64,000 nucleotides of DNA from Cryptomeria japonica (taxonomy: Eukaryota; Streptophyta; Pinopsida; Cupressales; Cupressaceae). Each line of letters starts with the position of its first letter. Position 1 is the first letter of the stretch. The DNA is taken from NCBI RefSeq assembly GCF_030272615.1, contig NC_081413.1:164809080-164873079 (forward strand). The letters run 5' to 3'. This document shows positions 1-9,904 of this stretch, in pieces. The notes beneath the pieces are model-generated. The model made no database searches. It was not told where the DNA came from and was given only the letters and a program-made list of their open reading frames with translations. Made by a program: the position numbers and the translations under genes.

Positions 1-118
1 TTCCAGATCTAGCTTTTCATTCTCAATAGCTTTGTCAAGTCTGAATATCTCCATTGTCTTGATCTTTTCTCAAGCTGTCAAACTTTTACTCTGAGAACCA
101 CAAAGCTCTGATACCAAT
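1..118 (-). mobile_element. E1: start of the internal region of a minus-strand Copia element
   Basis: This is the stretch just downstream of the 5' LTR of an element read on the minus strand; the rest lies left of the window. The primer-binding site at 105-116 is the exact complement of TGGTATCAGAGC, the initiator-Met tRNA primer site common in plant Copia elements. No gag start is visible in these few bases. The orientation follows from the primer site lying on the low-coordinate side of the LTR. Confidence 0.8.
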
Positions 119-1614
119 TGTTGAAAATATTCAGGACTAACCAAGTTATTGAGAGGGGAGGGGTGAATCAGTAACTCTTAAAACTTTTAATTCATTTCTG
201 CACTTGCATTTATTAAACCATTCATTCATTTAATCTACTGCATGCATGAAAATATAATCATTCACAACGCATAACACAAAGATTTGGTGACCCAGAAACC
301 TTCCAAATAGAAAGTAAAACTGGGGTGGGGATGGTACCCACAAAACTTTGGTACTGTAGTAAAAGTTGGCCGGTTAAGGCTTACAATGATCACTTCTGAT
401 GATCTGCCCTGTTAGAAGCAAATTTGGACTGCTAGGTCCACCTTGTTAGAGGATTTACAAACATACAATGAAGTATGCACTCGGTTAAGAGATTTACAAA
501 AGACTGTTAAGTCTACCCGGTAAAAGGATTTACAAACTGATTCAACTGTTAGGATGAAACAGTAGATCTTGACTTACAACTTTATTGCTGATAAGATCCT
601 TTGAGTATTGATCTCCTTCTGAGATAGATATGTCGATTCTGCTCCTTTACTGACTCTGCGAAAATGTTCTGGTCTGCTGCCTTAATGTAGTTTCTGCTCT
701 GCTCTTTCTAATTTCGCATATACATACATCTTACATACATACTACAGATGGTATAATACATTACATATATATACCGTCCATAATTACATTTACATTTCAT
801 AAAGTTGGCCTCATACAAATTAATAACATAAACTCAGTCTTAAGTCGGCCTTACATAGGTGAACAAAATATTACTGAGTCGGTAGATACTCGGTTCCTCA
901 AGCTGGCTCGGTGATCTTCTGATACACGGCGTCCACTATAGTACTCGGCATTGTCATGCTCTCGGTAAGAGTAGAAGCTCGGTCCATACTAGTCCCGAAG
1001 TGTAGCTTGGAACTCGGTAGCTGTGGTGACTCGGTAGATATAGTGTCACTCGGTAACCACTGGTGACTCGGTTTGAACTGACTTCTCGGTAACTGTTGTT
1101 TGTCTCATATGCTCGGTGACAGTCTTACTGCTCGGTTTGAACTATTTAATCGGTGAGCTTTGCTGAATGCTCGGTATAGGCTGTGGACTGAGTGATGAGC
1201 TCGGTAACATTCAAAATCGAATAAGTGTTTTCACTAAGTGTATTCACTAATGACAAATATATCATTATTCCAACACCTTCTTTGCTACTCGGTGGACATA
1301 GGAAATTTACTTAGTAGATAGCTCGGTATATATCATCTCAGTGACTAGCCTTTCTTCTGTAACCGACACCCTTAGTGCTTACCGATTGAATCTTTCTATA
1401 GTATTAACCGAATAGGGTATATAGGATGACTTTGAACATAAAAATAATGACAACTTAGTAAATAGTAACAAGTGGTCTTAGAGAATGTGTAATCCATCCA
1501 AGTGAAGTGTGAGATCTTCCCGAGAGTTGCAGAGTGTTGTGTATAATTAGATCTGATCAAGCAAGCAGAGAACTGCAAGTAAATTGATTGTTTTCTTACT
1601 ATTGTTCCCTAACA
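119..1614 (-). repeat. E1 5' LTR (Copia, Sirevirus-like)
   Basis: Read on the minus strand the LTR begins TGTTAGGGAACAA and ends TTTTCAACA directly before the primer site, so it has the usual TG...CA ends and is about 1.5 kb long. The part at about 870-1400 (U3) carries many copies of CTCGGT or CTCGGTA. The U5 end has the G-rich/C-rich hairpin seen in all the Copia LTRs here (144-176). The second LTR is outside the window, so the outer edge at 1614 rests only on the terminal bases. The reading frames inside it are short and not credible genes. Confidence 0.75.
144..176 (-). promoter_or_regulatory. U5 hairpin of E1
   Basis: In the sense direction the arms are AGTTACTGA and TCAATAACT with one C-A mismatch, around a TTCACCCCTCCCCTC-type loop. 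It ends 25 bases before the LTR/primer-site border. It is part of a series of covarying hairpins described under the findings. Confidence 0.5.
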
Positions 1615-2330
1615 GTTGCAGCAAGTTAAATCCCTTAACCAGGTAGGTCCTAACATGCCTTAAACATTTAAGTCCCCTAATAGGGCATCTCTCAAAAGAG
1701 TGTTAAATCCTCTCATGAGGTTAATCCTAATAGATCATCAAGATCCTAACCGGGTTGATAGGAAAATCCCCTAATTGGGTGACTCCTAACAGGGTCTGCT
1801 CTTAATCAGGCGTATTGTAAGCTGCTAACAGGGCTAAGCTCCTAACAGGGCGTACTTCAAAAGAGTACAAATATTTGTGGGTGCCAACTCCCACTATGGT
1901 TTTTCCCTATTTGGGTTTCCACGTCAAAAAATTATGGTGTTCATGTGTGGAATGTTTTTTATGTGATGTTTATGTTTCAATTCATGCATAATTTCTGAGA
2001 CACTAGTTATGATGTTTTATCAGAAGTTTATCAGAGGCTACCAATACTGATAAGAAGTTGTTTGAGAAAGTTTTTGATCTGATTGATAAGGTTAAAGAGT
2101 TGGTATATGATTGCTTTGGTGGTAAAAGTATTGATAGTTGAGGTAAATGATTTGATTAATGTGTTAAGAAAATCTGATAAAGAGGTTATTAGAACAGATT
2201 AAATAAGTTGAGATATTTGTTAAATGGTTTTAGATCTGATATTAGTTTGTTTTTGAGTTAAAGTTTCAATTGGTCTTAATACTATTTTACCCTCCTTCTC
2301 AGTATTAACTAGATCCTCATAGGATTAATA
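1615..2330 (+). repeat. LTR fragment (R-U5 part), plus strand
   Basis: The block matches the downstream half of the Copia LTRs here: clustered CCTAACAGGG-like decamers (about 1670-1850), then a GTGGGT...GGTTTTTCCC...GGGTTTCCACGTC stretch (about 1875-1930). It ends with a hairpin whose arms TTAATACT and AGTATTAA (2276-2308) flank a CCCTCCTTCTC loop. No primer site follows, so it is a solo LTR or fragment. Its U3 half is missing, possibly because E1 inserted here. The right edge is approximate. Confidence 0.6.
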
Positions 2331-2616
2331 GTATACTTAGTCACAACCAGGTGACATAAAATTTCGGGTAAAAAGGGCCAAAACAAACCTAGGAGAGAAC
2401 TAGGATGGGGTACACTAAAGTAGGGTCACAAAAATGTAATGTGAATTGTACAAGATTAGAATTTACAATTCTATAATTGTTTATATACAATGTTACATAA
2501 AATGAATATATTTGGGATGGAAATTCAATCCCAAATACACTTTCTATCCTTTCAACATTGTTTACCTTGTTATTATTATTGATAATAATCCATATTGGAA
2601 CCAAAGATGAGCTGGT
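2331..2616. other. No recognisable feature
   Basis: AT-rich sequence between the LTR fragment and the SINE. A 71-codon minus-strand frame is present but shows no known domain and no coding bias that I can see. Confidence 0.5.
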
Positions 2617-2623
2617 CCTATAA

Positions 2624-2696
2624 GGTCCAATAGCTTAGTTGGTAGAGTAATACAATAGCAAATGGAAGGTCCTAGGTTTGAGTCCTAGTTGGTCCA
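2624..2696 (+). other. tRNA-like head 1 of the SINE
   Basis: It is 73 bases, the size of a tRNA. The acceptor arms GGTCCAA and TTGGTCC pair at six of seven positions. Box A is TAGCTTAGTTGG (2631-2642) and box B GGTTTGAGTCC (2675-2685). The T arm CTAGG/CCTAG is a perfect five-pair stem with a seven-base loop. The anticodon arm does not fold well, so it is tRNA-derived and not a functional tRNA. Confidence 0.7.
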
Positions 2697-2814
2697 TGAA
2701 AATATCAACATGGTATCAATGCTAGGCTAGGCTAGGAGCCCTAAGATCCTAATATGGCTTAAGTGGGGTGTTGGTAAGAAGCCAAACCTTAATAAAGATG
2801 GGATTTTCCTATAG

Positions 2815-2887
2815 GGGCCAATATCTCAATTGTTAGAGAACTCCAAAAATAAATTTAAGGTCCTAGGTTTGATTCCTACATGGTCCA
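2815..2887 (+). other. tRNA-like head 2 of the SINE
   Basis: Also exactly 73 bases. The box A region is ATATCTCAATTG and box B is GGTTTGATTCC. The T-arm stem is CTAGG against CCTAC and is slightly decayed. The acceptor arms GGGCCAA/ATGGTCC pair partly. It is more degenerate than head 1. Confidence 0.6.
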
Positions 2888-2975
2888 TGAAAATTTCAGC
2901 ACCTATTAAAGTCACCAATGGAATGAAGCCCTAGGATCACCTGCAAAACCAAAGGTGCCTTCTACTAGAGAGAAA

Positions 2976-3702
2976 TAAGAGAAAAATAATACTTGATTAT
3001 GGACACAACATATTAGATTAATGATAGAATTTACATCACAAATGTACTTATGATTCTTTTCTTATATAGGCAAGGTTGAGAGATAGGATTAGGCAAGATT
3101 ATACCAACTTCATTAATCCCATAACATGAGACACATAACATAACAAATATTAAATTACCTGGGACATAAGAAGTAAATGAGATAAGATAAGATAAGATCT
3201 CATTGACAACTAATACTTCTAAAATATTCCTAGGACCTCGGTAAACTTAACATGTGAATAGAACGTACAAGTGAACTAATTAGGTAAAATATCTTATTCA
3301 CACAAAAAATTAGCCTTTTATTTTGGTTAATCCCTTTTCTATTTTAGGATATGTTATTTACGCTTGTATTTTTTATTCAAAGGAGCTTTACATATGAGAG
3401 CTAAATCTCTATTCTTGTGCTTATTTATTCTCATAATTTCTACTAGATAAAGCTAAATTTGTATTTTACTTGACACATAGCCATATTTAATGTGACATAC
3501 TTTTAAGCCAAGGAATATATACTAATATGGAAATAAATTTGGCCAAAAATACCTTTAATAGCATGCTCTTTCTTATTTGTTGCTAAAGTGTGAGTAGTTT
3601 AAATTCTCTTACCACTTGGCTTCTCTTTCTTTGAATCAAGAACTCCATCATTTGGATTATTCTTGCTTGCATTCTTAACCAATTCTTCCATAATATTATA
3701 AT
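2976..3702. other. No recognisable feature
   Basis: AT-rich sequence flanking the outer edge of the G1 3' LTR. I see no gene, terminal repeat or structured RNA in it. Confidence 0.45.
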
Positions 3703-4503
3703 TATAATAGGAAAAATTGGTGTTTATGAGTTTAGATGTAAGTTAAACCTATTTCCCAAACATTACATCAAAAAGGAGTAAGATCAATATATTCAACCTC
3801 AATTATATAAAAAGGGTTGAATGCTAATTAAATTTCACTCCTATTTTGTTTTGGGGGAATTGGATACTGTAAATATAAAAATTGAAAGCTAGATCTAGGG
3901 CTAAAGATAGATAATTGACATAAATGAACATGAACAAACATTTATAGGTTTGATATGAAGTTGTAAGTACAGATTTGAGATGAAGAAGATGAATGGAACC
4001 TATGAATGGAATCTAAGCATGAAAAAGCACGTCAATGGAGCTCCAAACAACCTTGTCCTTGAAATGTTAGATGTTGCTAAACTTTACCTTTTTGGAATCA
4101 AAATGCTACCCAGAATCTACTCTAAAATCTTCATGGGAAATTTGTTAGTCAAAGGAGTGTGGAGAAACCTTATCCTCTTCTTTTTGTGCCCGCAAAAGTT
4201 GGATCTAATTGTCTCTGTCTAATTTTCCTAATTCCATATTTATAACTCTTGAGCCCATCACTCGCACACAAAAATAAGAGAAAAGATGTCGTGGATAGGT
4301 GTTTTCCTAAGTCAAGCCCCAGGTTTGGAATTAAAACTATAATTGAAATCGAAATGTAATGAAAATGTAAAGTGTGTCTTTTAAGGGTAGAGGCTAGATT
4401 AAAATTAAAATGCTTGTAATTAAAATGTTAAACCTTAATAAGTCTCGCTTTGAACTCTTCATGCAAGGATTGATGTTGTCATGCAACATGTCTTCATGAA
4501 ATA

Positions 4504-6050
4504 TGTTGGCATTAGGTTGTCATTGATGTCAATTGGTATGGAATGGTCATCGGTGAGTAAGTAGTGGTGACTGGTATGAAGGATAGAGTGTGTAAGTAGA
4601 CAAAAAAGGTATGTTATCGGTAAAGCATGACCACCAGTGAGCAGGAAAAGAAGAACAAAGTGATGTGATCACCAGTATACAAAGAGAAGTTTAATGCAAC
4701 TGGTAAATGGACTTAGTGAATGAACTAGTATGTTTGATGGCATATCAACTTGATCCACCAATAGAGAAGAGGTTAGCAGGAATGAAGGTCCACTGGTAAG
4801 GTGAGTTGAACTGATAGTGAGTCTTGTTCGGTGAAGGATGTCAAACTGACATAGTAGTCTGAAGATTATGTCAAACAGACTTTGCAGTTTGATTATAGGT
4901 GGATGTCGACAAGGATGACAAGTGGAAATCATGCAGAGGTTAGTGATGTGTTCATCGACGTGGTACTTGACGAGTAGGTCGACATTAATGGAGAGCCCAC
5001 AGATCATGGGATGATGGAAGGATGTTTCTACTCAAGGGAGACAAAGTGGCAAGGTGATTGAACTGATCTTGCAGGATGATCTGATCCTTGTGCTCGTTGG
5101 CTGAAGGAAACAACTGAGCCATTAATGGTGTTTGATAGAGCAACACCGAAAATATTGTTGTAGACATCCAAAAATGGAAAACACACATTGGAAGGCGAGG
5201 AGATGGAAATGTTGATTGATGTGATGTAGATCATCATTCCAAAAAAGTAGATCTAATCAGATTTGATGTGGATTGAGTTGGTGGAGGAAAACCCTAGCAC
5301 ACCATCGTTTGAATGTTTCCTTTGGTAGGAACATTCACATATAAATATGTGAACTCAAGACTGAGAGGATTGATGCTGAATTCCAGTGTTGAGAAGAGTG
5401 AGTGTCTGATAAAGCGGAGAGAAGTCAGTTTGAGAAATATCTCGCTGAAAATTAGAGTGTCTAACCGACAGGGACTGAGTAACTGGTGAACTATTATAGT
5501 CTTAACAGTCAAGTGTACCGGTAGGGATTGAAAGGTCAGGAAGGCATCCAAGTGCGGTATTTCCTAGGGTGAGGTTCAAAGAAAGAGAAAAAAGATAGAG
5601 AGTAACTGGTAAGTTATCAGAGAGAGAAATCTGATAACCGATAGTGGGAGAACCGGTGAAACAGATGAGGTTGGTAACCGACAGACATCAGTTAATCAGG
5701 TATTGGAAAACTTATTTGCAACAAGGTGCTATTATTGTATGAAGTTTTATTTTCACTATATTACATTTAGTTGGTGCTCCTTGGGTTGGTGCCCTAAATA
5801 ATTATAATCCATTGTTCTTTTGTGAGGATGGATTAGAGCAGTAGACTCCAGAAACATTTCTCACTGAGGCTTTTCCCTTGTGAGTTGTGCATTTGTGTGT
5901 TTGCCTTTTTGATATCATCTCATATCTTAACGGTTCGATTTCTTAGTGCTTAGGTTGTTAGAAGGTACTCAATCTTTGTTTAAAAGGCAAAGATTTTTTT
6001 AGGAATCATTGATTCACCCCCCCCTTCTCAGTGGTACATTGTGTTGAAGA
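4504..6050 (+). mobile_element. Solo LTR (Copia type) inside the G1 LTR
   Basis: It begins TGTTGGCATTAGG with GTCATTGATGTCAA close behind, as other Copia LTRs here do, and ends with the GATTCACCCCCC...TCAG hairpin (6005-6035). It is flanked by a perfect five-base duplication AAATA (4499-4503 and 6051-6055). The paralogous LTR near 29340 has no insertion at this point, which supports the borders. No internal region is present, so the element was reduced to one LTR by recombination. The last two bases are GA and not CA, a probable mutation. Several minus-strand frames inside are not genes. Confidence 0.8.
6005..6035 (+). promoter_or_regulatory. U5 hairpin of the solo LTR
   Basis: The arms ATCATTGA and TCAGTGGT pair over eight positions, two of them G-U, around a C-rich loop. 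It ends 15 bases before the LTR end. Confidence 0.45.
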
Positions 6051-6540
6051 AAATATTGATCATGGATGCCATCTTGAATGCTTGACCTCTCATTCAATGT
6101 CTTGAAAATGCTTGATTACTTTCTCAATTGGATTTAAATTGTAGAGGGAATTTTCCTTAATGAGAGATGTAAGATGGATGTTCAAATGAGGGGGTAAGGA
6201 TTACTTTTATACCCCACTACATCAAGTGTGTTTGAAATTGTGAGATAGGCCAACACGGGAAGGAAATTCTTTATGATCGTTGTCGAGACCAAAATTGGGC
6301 CCCTTTTGTTAGGAAAAGGGTGCCTAGAACACCTTTGTCTTAGGACAATGGTGCTTGGGGTACTTTTGTCCAACCAATCAAGGCTGGACAAAGATCCACA
6401 TACTAGATGCTAGGTGAATTTTGAGAATTGAAGTCAATGTGAGAAAAATCAATCATGGTCAAAGCACAAAAGGCTCGAACACCTATGTGAGGCCTAAGTG
6501 AGGATGAAAACTGTATAGATATACAATTTATTATACTACA

Positions 6541-6563
6541 TTTAGCCCCCACTTTCACGGGAG
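6541..6563 (-). promoter_or_regulatory. G1 polypurine tract
   Basis: On the minus strand a purine run containing GAAAGTGGGGGCTAAA stands directly before the first base of the 3' LTR. This is the expected place for the plus-strand DNA primer of a Gypsy element and fixes the G1 orientation. Confidence 0.65.
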
Positions 6564-6856
6564 TATTAGTATACATTCATACTCTTGGTAAAGTACATAA
6601 TAGAATTGGGAAACTTTCATCAAGATATTAGAGAGGAATGACAGACCAAGCCCCCAGGGACTTAGGATCTTATCAGTTAATATCAAAATAAAAAAAAGCA
6701 ACACATGAAGAGAAGAGATATCATGACTATACTGGCCAACAAAGGTCATCCAAGGAGAACCTAATATAGCACAAAGACATATTAGGCATCACATCATAGG
6801 GGAAGCACATTACATGCAAGCAAACACATTTAAGTGAATTCATTGAATAAGTGAGG

Positions 6857-9410
6857 TTAGTATAGCAAGACATCTGCCTCCCAATCTTGCTTATCATCAT
6901 TTACAGATGCTTGATAATACGTAAGAGGAGCCAAAAAAATCATAGTAGATGGAGCTCCGACAAGTTCCAAACAAGTACCATGCTCTAATGATGAGTCACT
7001 TTGTTTGTCACTAGGAGCTAGGATTAATGCTTTTGAAAATTTTAAAAATCACAATTAATCTCAATAATCTCATACATATCATCAGAATCATTAGTATCCA
7101 CATTGTTAGCATCAAAAAAAAATTAACATTTATATCACCATCACCCAAATTAATACAAATAGGATCTTTAATGTGCACGTGAAATGAATCATCATTTTGT
7201 TTAGACAATTTTAATTTTAACTTTGACGTGGTTGATTAACATTTGGAATCTTAAGGGAGGAAATGATTTAGGATGAAAGCTCACAAGGCTTGGCATGATG
7301 TCTTTGCCAAAATTCTCTCACTCTACAATTTCTCTTGTTTTGGCTTGAAACTTGTAAAGTTTGGGGATTAATAAATACATGCTTCTTTTCTTCCCTTGTA
7401 GGGGTGGGGGGGGGGGAACCAAACAAACCTCACTAGTTTGAGAGATACAGGATGCTAGGTATTTTCCTCTATAGGATGTAGGAGGTGGGACAACAACATA
7501 TATGGGAGGAAAAGAAGTAGGAAGGAGTCTAGGACTAGAATGAGGAGGAGGAATATCCATGGGTGAAGGATCCTTGGGTTTATTCAAGGCCGACATCCTT
7601 TCATGTTTGAATTTTTGATAAGATAGGAAAAGGATATCTTCTTAGAGTTTCAAAGGTTCAAGTTTTTGAGGCCAAAGTAATCTAAGGTAAAGTTTCCATG
7701 TCTTGATAAGGGATTATAAATACTATGATCATGACAATACACCCATCATGAGGTAAATTCAAACATTTATGGATGGTAGAAGAGATAGCTTTCATGGAAT
7801 GGAGCCAAGGATGTCCCAACTTCACAAGAAATTGGTATCATGTAGCCATCATGCACCTTAATCATAACATCAGATTTTTCATAACTATCTTGATAAAATT
7901 GTTTAGTATAAAGATGTTCTTAAATAATTAAATTCACCATACATATTGGATCAGTGAGCACTCCTTATGAGAGATTTCCTTCAATTTTCATAGTCATGTA
8001 TAATGATCCATTGGGTGCATCAATAGTTTATCTTGAGTCAAAGTGAATGCAAGGTTCAAGTTTTGATTTGGATTGCTTAATAAGGTTCATAACATTAGTA
8101 GCCTCTACACACATCTCAATAGGAGCTATATTAGTAAGAGGTGTAGGCTCTATGAGATTGATAGAATAAGAAGGTAAATGATTGGTAAAGATTCACAAAT
8201 TTTAATTAAGAGGTGTTATAGATTTATTTCCTTTATCATTCTCACCTTTCATAGTTATTGTATTGGAATCAATAAGGTGTTGGATCACATATTTCAACGT
8301 ATAACACTTCTTAGTATCATGGTCGGGTTGACGATGGTACTAGCAAAAGGCTTTAGGATCAAAGGAAGCTGGTAAATTCTTAGAGGTATTTGGGGGTTCA
8401 ATGAGAGGAAGCTTCATCACATTATCATTAATTAACTTAAGCATGCTACTATGCAATGATTTAGAAAGAGGAGTGTAATTACAACATGTAAAGGTTGATG
8501 ATAAAAGGGCCATACCTAAAGTTCTAGCTACCACGTGTATCAATGTGATTGAAAAAATTGTTGTTGATCTAGAGGAAATTCTTGGTTTGTTTTTGAAACT
8601 CTTGAAATGATTGTTATTGAGTACCCTCATTCTTATCAACTAGAGCCATTGATCAAGAGGATTCAATTTGACTCACTTGAGGCTAATAACTATGAGGCAT
8701 TGTCCATAAATGTGTGAAAGATTGAAATTCAAAAAACAAAAACTTATCTCTAATATCATTTTGCAAATTATTAATAATCATTTGAAAATCAATCACTTTT
8801 TATTTAACTCCTTGCTTACAATGCATTAAATTAGTTAAAGTAATTTGAGGACCAATATTATTTTGAAAATGTTGAACAAATGCATTAGCTAATGTTGAAA
8901 ACAATGAATTGATTGAGGAGGCAAGGAACAATACCATTGCAAAGCCTTATCTCTAAAGGTACAAGTGAATAGATTTATCTTAAGTCTATGATCACGAGAG
9001 AAGTCACTATACAATGTTTGAAATGTTTTCACATGAGTTTGGGGGTCACCTTTTCCATTGTATAACTCCAAATGGGGAACATCCATGTATTGAGGAGTAA
9101 TAAAATGGACAATGTCATCAAAGAGTGGGCTAGCTATGTCACATGTGCGAACACTGAATTTGGATTTGGGTTAATGAAGCCAATTGTTGTTGTAAGGATG
9201 AAATATTTTGAGCTAGATTGTTTATAGTGGCTTTGGTGGATAAATTGGAATTGTACATGTTGGATTGTGATGGAGTGTAACATAAATAGGTGGAGATTGA
9301 GAGTAGGAATGTGGAATATTATGGTAAGTGGGTACGAGAGATGGTTGTGACACAAATGAAAGGCTAGAGGAAGGAGGTATGTAGGAGTTGCTACCTATTT
9401 TGTGCCCCCG
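6857..9410 (-). pseudogene. G1 gag-protease remnant (C-terminal two thirds)
   Basis: Read on the minus strand, a retrotransposon gag core is visible at 8889-9086 (LELYNGKGDPQTHVKTF...ALQWY). Next come traces of a gag tail (8.3-8.9 kb) and an aspartic-protease-like end with LGHPWLHSMKAI (about 7750-7830). A proline-rich linker follows (7318-7596), then a final stretch ending DWEADVLLY and a TAA at 6857-6859. Many stops and frameshifts break it. No reverse transcriptase or integrase follows before the polypurine tract, so the element was probably non-autonomous or lost pol. The gag N-terminus lies at 20.45-21.1 kb, beyond an 11-kb insertion. Confidence 0.6.
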
Positions 9411-9719
9411 ACATCAAAATAGCTTTGCAAGGTCCTAAGTATTCTATGGTTTTAAATATTTTGGAAAAAAACTTAATGGTCAAAGCAATTATATCAAGGC
9501 ATTTAAAAATATCAAATCAAAGGAGGTTTTGATTTATTAAAAATGTGTTCCAATTGACAAGTTCTTCCTTTATAGTCAAAGATTTTCAAAAGATAAATGC
9601 AAAGTGGAATTTATTTATTTTATATTATTAAAATAAATAAAGAATTACAATGCTTTATTTATTGAGAAGGAAAAAATAAGCTCTTGAAGGCCTTATTTTA
9701 CATAAGGAATCAAGAGAAT
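9411..9719. other. Junction stretch between G1 gag and the LINE 3' end
   Basis: AT-rich sequence starting next to an eight-base inverted repeat, CTATTTTG/CAAAATAG (9395-9422), around a GC-rich loop. It may belong to whatever element carried the LINE into G1. No gene is seen. Confidence 0.4.
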
Positions 9720-9904
9720 CAATGTTTTTGATTAAGAAAAAATAGGTTTTAAGGGACCCAAAACTTGCTTACAATATGAAAGATAGGCAATAAAGAAACA
9801 AAACAAAACAGCTGCAAAAGACCAGCACAAAAACCAGCAGCTAGGACAAAAAGACAGCAAGGAGCCAACAAGAAATTGGCCTCCCAAACCCAACATTACA
9901 TATC

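Larger units (their letters stand above)
2617..2975 (+). repeat. Dimeric tRNA-derived SINE-like repeat
   Basis: Two related units of about 190 bp stand in tandem (about 2617-2807 and 2808-2975). Each begins CCTATA, carries a 73-base tRNA-like head, and continues TGAAAATaTCA. Box A- and box B-like RNA polymerase III promoter elements are visible in each head. No poly(A) or T tail is clear, and the right edge is approximate. It has no protein coding. Alternatives are a tandemly duplicated tRNA pseudogene or a piece of a larger repeat; the shared sequence beyond the tRNA part favours a SINE. Confidence 0.65.
3703..6540 (-). repeat. G1 3' LTR (Gypsy), split by a solo LTR
   Basis: The pieces 3703-4503 and 6051-6540 form one LTR of about 1.29 kb. 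They align by eye with 28140 to about 29575. Shared landmarks are a GGGGGAAT stretch, GAAAGCTAGATCTAGGG, the ATGAACATGAACAAA stretch, and AAAGGAGTGTGGAG. On the minus strand the LTR begins TGTAGTATAATAAATTG at 6540, directly after a polypurine tract, and its end lies at 3703 (decayed from CA). An 80-codon plus-strand frame at 3980-4222 lies within it and is not a gene. Confidence 0.65.

Noticed and set aside
2624-2696. A functional tRNA gene
   Set aside because: The anticodon arm does not fold, the acceptor has a mismatch, and a second related unit with shared flanks follows, which fits a SINE better.
4669-5551. Cluster of minus-strand frames of 67-112 codons
   Set aside because: They lie inside a solo LTR, overlap each other and show no domain.
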